A program made the translations under genes and the position numbers. Shown in pieces: positions 1 through 6,325 of a DNA stretch of 9,186 bases (positions are counted from its first letter, which is position 1; each line of letters starts with the position of its first letter). The stretch is from positions 1 to 9,186 of the forward strand of contig JAIEAS010000154.1 in NCBI GenBank assembly GCA_029071285.1, read 5' to 3'. The notes beneath the pieces were generated by a model. That model was given only the letters and a program-made list of their open reading frames with translations. It did no database searches and was not told the origin of the DNA. The DNA comes from Clostridia bacterium. GTDB lineage: Bacteria; Bacillota; Clostridia; Christensenellales; Borkfalkiaceae.

Positions 1-16
1 CCCCCCCCCCCCCCCC
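1..16. repeat. Poly-C run at contig edge, probable artefact
   Basis: Sixteen consecutive C bases open the window and run straight into coding sequence. In the frame of the following gene they would encode only prolines. No comparable homopolymer occurs elsewhere in the window. A poly-C edge is what a poly-G read tail, as produced by two-colour sequencing chemistry, looks like after reverse complementing. I infer that it is not genomic. Confidence 0.7.
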
Positions 17-2587
17 ATCCCTTTGATTTTCTCGAACCACACCGCCTACGCTATACCTCTACCGCTCGTGGGCCCGGAGATCTTTATAAGATACCTGTAT
101 AACGACGGCTACGATATTGCAATGAGAGTAAAGGCAAGTACTTTACCCCTGGGGTTAACTCTTGACTCACTGTATACGGGAATGGAAGAAAGCGACGTAG
201 ATAACTACACCGCAACCATTTCGGCTTCGGATTTGAAGTACAATACTTCTAACTTCAATGCTCCCGATACAAGCAAGTTAAACCTCAAATGGGAAATTGC
301 GAAGAAAAATCTTTTCGCAAGCTTCAAGAACGTCAAGGATACTTATACAAACGCCAATGGTTCTGGTTCATTTATTATAAAACAGCTTGACGTACCCGCG
401 GGTTTTGAAAGCTATATCAAGTACGAGTATTACGATAAGAGTTCAGGTTTACCCGTAACACTTGACGATATCAAGGCGGCGGCAGACCCCACTAACGAAA
501 AGAAGTATATCGTAAAAGCTTATATAGACCCTGCTTATGCTTCTAACTATGAAGTTGACAATAACGGTGCAACTCCGAGCGACGAGTTCGCTACGGGCAG
601 CAAGAACAAGCTTGCAACCGCGACCATAGACGGCAAAGACGGCAGTACGCCTATAAAGGTAGAGTACGACGGCAATACACACTTTGACAGTTCGCTTGTA
701 AAGATAACTAGCGACACGGACGGACTTGATATCAGCGACTTTACTGTTAAGTATTATAAGGGAAAGACCGCAACGGCGGCTAACGAGCTTCCCGCAGGCG
801 AACTTCCTAAAGACGCGGGCGAGTACTGTGTGGAAATTATCCTCGGTACTCAGGCGGCGAAGAAGTATATACTTGCAAAAGAAACCCTTACCGTAACGGT
901 AGAGGCAAAGGGCATTGACTTACCCGTTCTCGGAACTATAACCTTCAACGGCAACGAGCAGAACTTTGTTGATAATCTTTCGGGCGACAGCTGGACTACT
1001 TACGGACCTTCGGGACTTGATATTATCAAAGTAGACGGCAAACTTTCGGACAGAAACGTTAGTGCGGGTAGCTACTCAACCACGCTTGAACTTTTAGATA
1101 CCAACTATAAGTGGATTTATCCTTCAAGCATATCGCCGACAAAGGCAATCGCAAAATACAGCCTTGCCGCAGGCGAAGTAAAAGTTACGGGCGACGACGT
1201 TACCGCAACCTACAACTGGAACATTACTCCGCTTATCGTTGATACCACAAATATGTGGAGCAAGGGCAAGACGGGTGCAACCCTTAACCTGCCTCAGAAT
1301 ATCAGAGATTTAATTGCTGGCGGCACGCTTGAAGTAGGATACAGATACTACGACAGCGAAGGCAACTACGTAGAAGAGCCCGAGCTTAAAGGCGGACGTT
1401 CGTTCAAAGTAGAAGCCGTATTCGCAGGCGATGACGCAGAAAGGAACGTACAGTTCAAGAGAAGTGAAACAGACTTCGGTTCTGTATCCAAGAGCATAGA
1501 TTACACCGTACCCCAGAGCGGCGCGGCTGCGTTCTTCGGAAACGTTAAAGACGCATTATCAAAGACTTGGTTAGGACTTCCCATCTGGGCTTGGCTTCTG
1601 ATTGCGCTTGCGCTCATAATACTTTTAATAGTAATTATCGTAGTAGCTTGCAAACGCAGAAAGAGCAAGGAAGAAAAAGAGGAAATCAAAGCGCGCAAGG
1701 CAGAAGAAAAAGCCCGCCGCGAGGAAGAGCGCAGAATGCAGCAGGAGCGTCTGGAAGAAGAGCGCAGAATGCAGCAGGAAAAACTCGAGGCGGAGCGCGA
1801 GCTTGCAAGAGCTAAGCAGGAAGCCGAGCTTGAAAAGATACGCGCACAAGCGCAGGCGGCGGCAGGCGCAGGTATGGCTTCTATGGCTGTACAACAGCAG
1901 CCTCAACCGCAGGTTCAGCCCGTTCAGCAGCCTATGCCTCAGCAGGTACAGTACGTGCCCGTTCAGCAGCAGCCTCAACAGCCTATGATGATGCCGATGC
2001 CTCAGTATCAGCCTTATCCCATGCCTCAACCGCAGTATCCTTATCCTTCGGGAAGTATGTCGGATATAAACGCAATAGCGGAAGCTAAGGCGGCGCAGGC
2101 GATAGCCGAAGCTAAGGCAGCCGAAGCTCATGCGCGCGCGGCGGAAGCCGTTGCCGAGGCGAAAGCGGCGCAGGCAGTCGCGGGAATTTCCCCCTGGCAG
2201 CACGGTGGAATGAATTACGGTATGCAGCCTCAGATGCAGCAGCCTATGCAAATGCAGCAACAGCCCTTCGTTATCGTGCTTGACGAAAACGGACAGGTGA
2301 AGGCAATGCAGCAGCTGGCTCAGCCTCAGATGCAGCCGGCGTTCCAGCCCATTCTGATTACCGCGCCTTCGGAGCCGAAGCCCGCGCAGAAGCCGGTTGC
2401 CCAGATAGCGGACGAGAGCGCAAGCACGGCGAGCGTGCCCGCATCTTACCCGCCCGACGCGGTTATCACGACCACGACGACGGTGGATACGACCAAGAAG
2501 AACGAGGTGCAGTCTTTCCGCAGAACCGAGCGCGACAGCGATAATTCGTTCGTTGACGTTGACGGCTTCTACGACGCGATTGAATAA
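2..2587 (+). CDS. 5'-truncated surface protein: Ig-like ectodomain, one TM helix, long repeat-rich cytoplasmic tail
   Basis: Residues are numbered from the TTG at 23. The frame is open to the window edge with no ribosome site, so this TTG is not the real start and the N-terminus, probably with a signal peptide, is missing. Residues about 1-500 are beta-rich modules resembling bacterial MBG/Ig-like folds, with recurring marks: KWEIAKK at 89-95, DAGEYCVEI at 264-272, SAGSYSTTLEL at 347-357 and YNWNI at 397-401. A membrane helix spans about 520-542 (PIWAWLLIALALII...), followed by KRRK. By the positive-inside rule the C-terminal 311 residues are cytoplasmic. They contain a charged coiled coil (545-615) with 11-residue repeats, a Q/P/M-rich stretch (624-679), Ala-rich repeats (684-721), a second Q/M-rich stretch (about 731-783) and a Thr-rich, charged end. 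There is no LPXTG motif, so anchoring is by the helix. An adhesin or envelope scaffold is possible. The specific role is unknown. Confidence 0.75.
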   Translation, partial: PPPPPIPLIFSNHTAYAIPLPLVGPEIFIRYLYNDGYDIAMRVKASTLPLGLTLDSLYTGMEESDVDNYTATISASDLKYNTSNFNAPDTSKLNLKWEIAKKNLFASFKNVKDTYTNANGSGSFIIKQLDVPAGFESYIKYEYYDKSSGLPVTLDDIKAAADPTNEKKYIVKAYIDPAYASNYEVDNNGATPSDEFATGSKNKLATATIDGKDGSTPIKVEYDGNTHFDSSLVKITSDTDGLDISDFTVKYYKGKTATAANELPAGELPKDAGEYCVEIILGTQAAKKYILAKETLTVTVEAKGIDLPVLGTITFNGNEQNFVDNLSGDSWTTYGPSGLDIIKVDGKLSDRNVSAGSYSTTLELLDTNYKWIYPSSISPTKAIAKYSLAAGEVKVTGDDVTATYNWNITPLIVDTTNMWSKGKTGATLNLPQNIRDLIAGGTLEVGYRYYDSEGNYVEEPELKGGRSFKVEAVFAGDDAERNVQFKRSETDFGSVSKSIDYTVPQSGAAAFFGNVKDALSKTWLGLPIWAWLLIALALIILLIVIIVVACKRRKSKEEKEEIKARKAEEKARREEERRMQQERLEEERRMQQEKLEAERELARAKQEAELEKIRAQAQAAAGAGMASMAVQQQPQPQVQPVQQPMPQQVQYVPVQQQPQQPMMMPMPQYQPYPMPQPQYPYPSGSMSDINAIAEAKAAQAIAEAKAAEAHARAAEAVAEAKAAQAVAGISPWQHGGMNYGMQPQMQQPMQMQQQPFVIVLDENGQVKAMQQLAQPQMQPAFQPILITAPSEPKPAQKPVAQIADESASTASVPASYPPDAVITTTTTVDTTKKNEVQSFRRTERDSDNSFVDVDGFYDAIE
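1721..1786 (+). repeat. Tandem 33-bp repeat encoding two 11-residue coiled-coil units
   Basis: Two adjacent 33-bp units (1721-1753 and 1754-1786) encode EEERRMQQERL and EEERRMQQEKL at residues 567-588. They share a 23-bp identical core at 1724-1746 and 1757-1779. The next two 11-residue blocks, EAERELARAKQ (589-599) and EAELEKIRAQA (600-610), keep the same spacing with an E-x-E opening. The pattern is a hendecad, as in some alpha-helical coiled coils. It lies in the cytoplasmic tail just after the membrane helix. The near identity of the first two units suggests recent duplication. Confidence 0.75.
2072..2185 (+). repeat. Ala-rich 9-residue repeats (AIAEAKAAQ type) in surface-protein tail
   Basis: Residues 684-721 read AIAEAKAAQ, AIAEAKAAE, a seven-residue AHARAAE variant, AVAEAKAAQ, then AVAG. 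The 27-bp units are at 2072-2098, 2099-2125 and 2147-2173. They are similar at protein level but vary at third codon positions, so they are older than the 33-bp repeat upstream. The composition predicts a helix with alternating Glu and Lys. It separates two Gln/Met/Pro-rich stretches. Confidence 0.7.
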
Positions 2588-2615
2588 AGCTTCGTAATAA
2601 GTGAATAATAAAATT

Positions 2616-2644
2616 GCCGCCCGCGAGCTTTGCTCGCGGGCGGC
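2616..2644. terminator. 13-bp-stem hairpin, probable bidirectional Rho-independent terminator
   Basis: Left arm GCCGCCCGCGAGC (2616-2628), loop TTT, right arm GCTCGCGGGCGGC (2632-2644): a perfect GC-rich stem. On the + strand it is followed by TTTAAGTTTGATTTTT. On the - strand it is followed by AATTTTATTATT. It sits 28 nt after the surface-protein stop and 14 nt after the ktrA stop, so it can end both converging transcripts. The T tracts are interrupted, so efficiency is uncertain. The same hairpin, with the loop in the opposite orientation, recurs at 9163-9186. Confidence 0.85.
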
Positions 2645-2658
2645 TTTAAGTTTGATTT

Positions 2659-3321
2659 TTATAATTTGTCGGAGTGTTTATTTGTGAAATTGAGGATTTG
2701 CTCTTTGTTGCCGAATACGAGGATTAAATCGCCCTCTTCAAAGGTGTATGTGGGCGCGGGCGAGGGAACTATGTTTTTGCCCTTTTTAATGAGCAGAATA
2801 TTCAGTCCGAACTTCGCGCGCGGGTTGGTTTCAATCAGGTTTTTTCCGTGCCATTTTTTAGGCACCGCAATCTCGAATATCGCGTGCTGCGAGTCGATTT
2901 CAATATAGTCGTAAACGTTTCCGCTGTTCAGCTTTACCGCAAGCTTTTCGGCAATGTCCTCGTTGGGATAGATGACCTCGTCTGCGCCGACGCGGAAGAG
3001 GAACTTCCTCTGAATTTCGGACTCGGCGCGTGATACCACGTACTTCGCGCCCAAATCCTTTAATATAGACGTGATTTCCAAAGAGGACTGAAAATCGTCG
3101 CCGATGGTTACGACGCACACGTTGAAGGACGGAATATCCATCGCCTGCAGGTTGTCGGCGTTCATACAGTTTGCAATCAGCGCGTTCGTGTACTTGGGCG
3201 CGAGCGCGTTTATAACGTCCTCGTCCTTGTCAACTATCATAACCTCGTTGCCCATTCCGAGCAGCTTTTCGCCGAGGGTCTGACCGAATTTTCCCATACC
3301 TATAAGTAATACAGATTTCAT
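2659..3321 (-). CDS. ktrA: KtrA/TrkA-type RCK regulatory subunit of K+ uptake
   Basis: A 220-residue cytoplasmic gating subunit that binds nucleotides and controls the KtrB-type K+ pore. The N-terminal RCK/TrkA-N Rossmann domain covers about 3-125. Its glycine motif GMGKFG is at 8-13, and the acidic residue at the end of strand 2 is Asp31 in IVDKDED, as expected for NAD(H)/ATP-type ligand binding. The TrkA-C domain covers about 137-214. The length matches Ktr subunits (about 220 residues), which carry one RCK unit, rather than E. coli TrkA, which is double length. The start ATG is preceded by GGAG (3330-3333) with 8 nt spacing. The gene follows ktrB by 41 nt on the same strand, with only a weak 5-bp stem (3336-3340/3352-3356) between them, so the two are probably co-transcribed. 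The transcript probably ends at the 2616-2644 hairpin. Confidence 0.93.
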   Translation of the reverse strand: MKSVLLIGMGKFGQTLGEKLLGMGNEVMIVDKDEDVINALAPKYTNALIANCMNADNLQAMDIPSFNVCVVTIGDDFQSSLEITSILKDLGAKYVVSRAESEIQRKFLFRVGADEVIYPNEDIAEKLAVKLNSGNVYDYIEIDSQHAIFEIAVPKKWHGKNLIETNPRAKFGLNILLIKKGKNIVPSPAPTYTFEEGDLILVFGNKEQILNFTNKHSDKL

Positions 3322-3362
3322 ATTTATATCTCCGCGGCGGGCTTTGAGAGTCCGCCTTATTT

Positions 3363-4724
3363 TTAACCTATCAAAATATTTTCAACGGGGTATCTTATTT
3401 CCGCCGCCGTTCTCTTTTCGCCGAGCGCGAGCGCGAAGGTAAGTATTCCTACCCTGCCCGCGAACATAAGAATTATAAGAATTATCTTCGAAAGCCAGCA
3501 CTGGCTCGCAATGTCGCAAATGCCTAAGCCCGTAGTACTTAAAGCCGAAACGCTTTGGAAAAGCGCGTCGTGGAAGTTCACAACTTCGGGCTTTTCAACC
3601 GCGCATATTATCATTGTGGAAACGATAATCGTCATAAGGCAAGCGGTAAGGATTGCAAGCGAGCGCGCAACCAGCGAGTATTCTATGCGCCGCTTGCCGA
3701 TATTTATATCGCGCCGTCCGCGGAACACGCCGAACATACCCATTGTAATTACCGCAAAAGTGCCCACTTTAAGTCCGCCCGCGGTCGAGCCAGAGCTTCC
3801 GCCTATAAACATTAAAAGAAGAGTAAGCATATATCCGCTGTCCGACATACTGTCAAGCGGAGTGGTGGATAAGCCCGCCGTTCTCGCGGTCGTGGAGTTG
3901 AAAAAGGAAGCAAGCAGTTTCTGCCCGAAATTATATCCGTCGTAGGCGGGGTTGTCGCGCTCGAAGACGAGGAACAGAGCCGTTCCGCCCAAGAGCAGAA
4001 TCGCGTTTACGATTAAAATTACTTTCGTGTTGAGCTGCGCCTTTTTCAGGTTGAACTTACAGTCTAAAACGTCCCCCCAGACGCAGAAGCCCAAGCCGCC
4101 TAAAATAATCAGAAGACAAATCGTGAGGGAAACAAGAGGGTCGGTGGCGTAGCCCGTCAGAGAAACGAAGGGCGCGTCGGCCGTTCCCATTAAATCGAAG
4201 CCCGCGTTGCAGAAAGCCGAGACCGAGTGCCAGATTGAAAAGTAAATTCCTTTGAGCGCGCCGAACTGCGGTATAAACCTTATGCAGAGCAAAAGCGCCC
4301 CGACCGCTTCGATTATCAGCGAGCCCACTACTATGCGGATAACCAGTTTTTTAACGCCCAATGCGTTGCTGCCGCCGCCTGCGTCCATCATCATAACGCG
4401 GCGCTCGTGCAAGCCCATTCCCTGCTTGAACATTACGAATATAATCGAGACTATGGTCATAAATCCGAGTCCGCCGAGCTGCATTAAAAACAACATAACG
4501 AGCTGCCCGAACAGAGTCCAGTGTGTTGCGGTGTCGTAAGGCGCAAGCCCCGTAATGAAGGTTGCCGAAGCCGCCGTGAACAGCGCGTCGATAAAGGAAG
4601 TGGACTGCCCCGCTTTCGTCGCAAAGGGCAGTATCAAAAGCACGCTTCCCAGAACCATCGTCACGAGATAGCCGAGCGCAAGTATCCGCCATATAGAAAG
4701 TTTGTATCTGATTTTTTTCTTCAT
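3363..4724 (-). CDS. ktrB: KtrB/TrkH-type K+ transporter membrane subunit
   Basis: A 453-residue integral membrane protein that forms the potassium pathway. All four pore-loop repeats are visible, with the filter glycines in FITGL (Gly59), FCNAGF (Gly175), ARTAGLST (Gly284) and STTGL (Gly399). A glycine-rich segment GGSSGSTAGG at 308-317 lies after the third pore loop, where KtrB has its gating loop. Length and short N-terminus fit KtrB rather than the longer proteobacterial TrkH. An in-frame TAA lies two codons upstream of the ATG, and the next Met is already inside the first membrane helix, so the start is well fixed. No Shine-Dalgarno is visible. The roughly 35-nt leader is pyrimidine-rich (CCTCCCCTCCC). 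It is the first gene of an operon with ktrA and is driven by the promoter at 4766-4794. Confidence 0.95.
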   Translation of the reverse strand: MKKKIRYKLSIWRILALGYLVTMVLGSVLLILPFATKAGQSTSFIDALFTAASATFITGLAPYDTATHWTLFGQLVMLFLMQLGGLGFMTIVSIIFVMFKQGMGLHERRVMMMDAGGGSNALGVKKLVIRIVVGSLIIEAVGALLLCIRFIPQFGALKGIYFSIWHSVSAFCNAGFDLMGTADAPFVSLTGYATDPLVSLTICLLIILGGLGFCVWGDVLDCKFNLKKAQLNTKVILIVNAILLLGGTALFLVFERDNPAYDGYNFGQKLLASFFNSTTARTAGLSTTPLDSMSDSGYMLTLLLMFIGGSSGSTAGGLKVGTFAVITMGMFGVFRGRRDINIGKRRIEYSLVARSLAILTACLMTIIVSTMIICAVEKPEVVNFHDALFQSVSALSTTGLGICDIASQCWLSKIILIILMFAGRVGILTFALALGEKRTAAEIRYPVENILIG

Positions 4725-4765
4725 AGCTTACGTTAAAGGGAGGGGAGGACCTGCCTTCGTTCACA

Positions 4766-4794
4766 ATTATAAGTATTTGCAAAATAAAAGTCAA
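4766..4794 (-). promoter_or_regulatory. Sigma-A type promoter for ktrB-ktrA
   Basis: Read on the - strand, TTGACT (4794-4789) is followed by exactly 17 bp and then TATAAT (4771-4766), 11 of 12 consensus positions. The predicted start site is near 4759, giving a leader of about 35 nt before the ATG. The -35 box is flanked upstream by an A/T-rich stretch. No operator palindrome is evident around it. Confidence 0.85.
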
Positions 4795-4827
4795 TTTTTT
4801 AGCGGTGTAACCTAATTTAAGGCGTTT

Positions 4828-4947
4828 GCATATCCTGTATATGCGGAGTATGCCCTTTGCCCGCATATGAGCGGCGGGGCATATTAGCTTTACGTACATA
4901 TGTATCTGCGGGCAGGTAAGCAAAGTTTGCCGCGCGCATACATATGT
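4828..4947 (+). promoter_or_regulatory. Structured leader upstream of glmM with overlapping inverted repeats
   Basis: Several perfect inverted repeats are packed into 120 bp: GCATAT/ATATGC (4828-4833/4839-4844), ATATGCGG/CCGCATAT (4839-4846/4861-4868), TATGCCC/GGGCATA (4849-4855/4877-4883), CCGC/GCGG (4861-4864/4871-4874) and ACATATGTAT/ATACATATGT (4896-4905/4938-4947, with an inner GCGG..CCGC extension). The first two share an arm, and the second and third interleave, so they cannot all form together. That is the layout of a switching leader, but it could also be operator DNA for a repressor. No glmS ribozyme core (for example GTTGACGAGG) is recognisable, and I see no convincing promoter for glmM. 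Confidence 0.4.
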
Positions 4948-4965
4948 GAGTAGACGGCAGCTTTC

Positions 4966-4975
4966 AAAGGAGGTG
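4966..4975 (+). promoter_or_regulatory. Strong ribosome binding site fixing the glmM TTG start
   Basis: AAAGGAGGTG is a ten-base match to the canonical anti-Shine-Dalgarno. It lies 5 nt (TTTTT) before the TTG at 4981. No ATG or GTG lies in frame close by, and GlmM homologues begin at this point with a KYFGTDG-type sequence, so this site decides the start. Confidence 0.9.
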
Positions 4976-4980
4976 TTTTT

Positions 4981-6306
4981 TTGGGTAAATATTTCGGAAC
5001 GGACGGTTTCCGCGGCGAGGCAGGCGTAACTATTACCGCCGAACATGCATTCAAAGTCGGAAGAATTCTGGGGCATATGTACGGCGGCAGAAACGGCGGC
5101 AGATGCCGCGCGGTTATCGGAAAAGATACGCGGCTTTCATCATATATGCTCGAATATTCGCTGTGCGCGGGGCTCACCGCCTCGGGTGCGGACGCGTACA
5201 TTCTGCACGTTACCACCACCCCTTCGGTTTCGTACATAACCCGCTGCGACGGATTTGACTGCGGAATTATGATTTCCGCAAGCCACAACCCGTACTTCGA
5301 CAACGGAATAAAAATTATGAACGCCAACGGCGAAAAGCTGGAAGAGAGTAAAATCCGCGAGATTGAAAAATACCTCGACGGCGGCGGTGAAATTCCCTTT
5401 GCAAGCGGCGGCGCAATCGGGCGGACGGTTGACTACGTTTCGGGGCGCAACAGATATATCGGGCATCTGATTTCCCTTTCCACCTGTTCGTACAAGGGTT
5501 TGCGCGTTGGGCTCGACGCGGCGAACGGCAGCGCGTGGCAGATTGCGCGAAGCGTTTTCGACGCGCTCGGCGCAAAAACTTACGTCGTGGGCGTATCGCC
5601 CAACGGCACGAACGTGAACGACGGCGTGGGCTCCACCCACATCGAAAGACTTGTCGAGCTGGTCAAAAACAACTCGCTGGATATAGGCTTTGCTTTCGAC
5701 GGCGACGCGGACAGATGTATCTGCGTTGACGGGCGCGGAGAAGTTATTACCGGCGACGAAATTCTTTATATCTGCGCCGACTATTTAAAAAAGCGGGGCG
5801 AGCTTGCGGGGAATAAAATCGTCTGCACGGTTTTAAGCAACGGCGGACTTATAAAAAGTTTAGACCGCCTCGGGATAGAGTGCGCGGCGTGCGACGTCGG
5901 CGATAAAAACGTCTGCGACGAAATGGCGAAGACGGGCGCGGTTCTCGGCGGCGAGCGCAGCGGCCACGTAGTTTTTTCAAAATACGAATCGACGGGCGAC
6001 GGACTTGTTACAGCCATTATGGTAATGGAAGCTTTAATCGAGCAGAAAAAAACCATTCCCCAGCTTTTGAAGGATTATAAAAGTTTTCCGCAGGTCAGCG
6101 TAAATATTGCGGTGAAAAACAAGCTTGCGGCGGCTCGGGCGCTTCTTAATGATGCTGAACGCCTTTCCCAAAGTCTGGACGTGCGGCTGGTCGTCCGCCC
6201 CTCGGGTACCGAGCAGGTTGTGAGAATTATGGCGGAAGGCGAAAATTACGAAAACTGTATCGCCGCGTGCGCGGAGCTCAGAAAAAAAGCGGAGAGTTTA
6301 AAATAA
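4981..6306 (+). CDS. glmM: Phosphoglucosamine mutase
   Basis: Converts glucosamine-6-phosphate to glucosamine-1-phosphate in the cytoplasm, on the way to UDP-GlcNAc. The 441-residue length is normal for the alpha-D-phosphohexomutase family (about 445-450). The start, GKYFGTDGFRG, is the family N-terminus. The phosphoserine loop ISASHNP has catalytic Ser101. The Mg2+ loop DGDADR is at 240-245 (Asp240, Asp242, Asp244). The sugar-binding GGERSGH is at 323-329, and the phosphate-binding RPSGTE is at 406-411. All four active-site loops are intact. It begins with TTG behind a very strong ribosome site. glmS follows after 19 nt, so the two form an operon that delivers successive steps in reverse order. 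The structured leader upstream may regulate it. KtrB is transcribed divergently. Confidence 0.97.
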   Translation: MGKYFGTDGFRGEAGVTITAEHAFKVGRILGHMYGGRNGGRCRAVIGKDTRLSSYMLEYSLCAGLTASGADAYILHVTTTPSVSYITRCDGFDCGIMISASHNPYFDNGIKIMNANGEKLEESKIREIEKYLDGGGEIPFASGGAIGRTVDYVSGRNRYIGHLISLSTCSYKGLRVGLDAANGSAWQIARSVFDALGAKTYVVGVSPNGTNVNDGVGSTHIERLVELVKNNSLDIGFAFDGDADRCICVDGRGEVITGDEILYICADYLKKRGELAGNKIVCTVLSNGGLIKSLDRLGIECAACDVGDKNVCDEMAKTGAVLGGERSGHVVFSKYESTGDGLVTAIMVMEALIEQKKTIPQLLKDYKSFPQVSVNIAVKNKLAAARALLNDAERLSQSLDVRLVVRPSGTEQVVRIMAEGENYENCIAACAELRKKAESLK

Positions 6307-6325
6307 ATAAAATCGGAGTGAATAT

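Noticed and set aside
23..25. TTG as the true start of the surface protein
   Set aside because: The frame is open to the edge, no ribosome site precedes it, and the encoded N-terminus lacks a signal peptide, which a protein with this topology would need.
2072..2185. The short tandem repeats as a CRISPR array or non-coding satellite
   Set aside because: The units are contiguous, in frame, contain synonymous differences and encode a coherent Ala-rich helix. There are no spacers.
1625..2260. 211-residue open frame on the - strand opposite the surface-protein tail
   Set aside because: It is opposite Q/P/M- and Ala-rich coding sequence, reads as Leu/Arg/His-rich low complexity, has no ribosome site and matches no recognisable fold. 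The + strand repeats explain the open frame.
3336..3356. Stem GGCGG/CCGCC between ktrB and ktrA as a terminator
   Set aside because: Only 5 bp with an 11-nt loop and no T tract in the direction of transcription. At most it is a minor processing or spacing element.
4736..4749. AAAGGGAGGGGAGG on the + strand as a ribosome site for a small gene
   Set aside because: No ATG, GTG or TTG start with a meaningful open frame lies at suitable spacing downstream. The sequence is the complement of the ktrB leader.
4725..4980. A glmS ribozyme ahead of the glmM-glmS operon
   Set aside because: The region is structured, but the conserved ribozyme core words, such as GTTGACGAGG and the AGCGCC cleavage-site context, are not found. 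The gap directly before glmS is only 19 nt.
4351..5076. 241-residue open frame on the - strand spanning the ktrB start, the intergenic region and the glmM start
   Set aside because: It overlaps the start of two certain genes, the ktrB promoter and the glmM ribosome site. Its 3' half is ktrB in another frame and it has no family signature.
5140..5640. 166-residue open frame opposite glmM
   Set aside because: It is a shadow of a well-supported glmM frame, with biased composition from GC-rich codons and no start signal.
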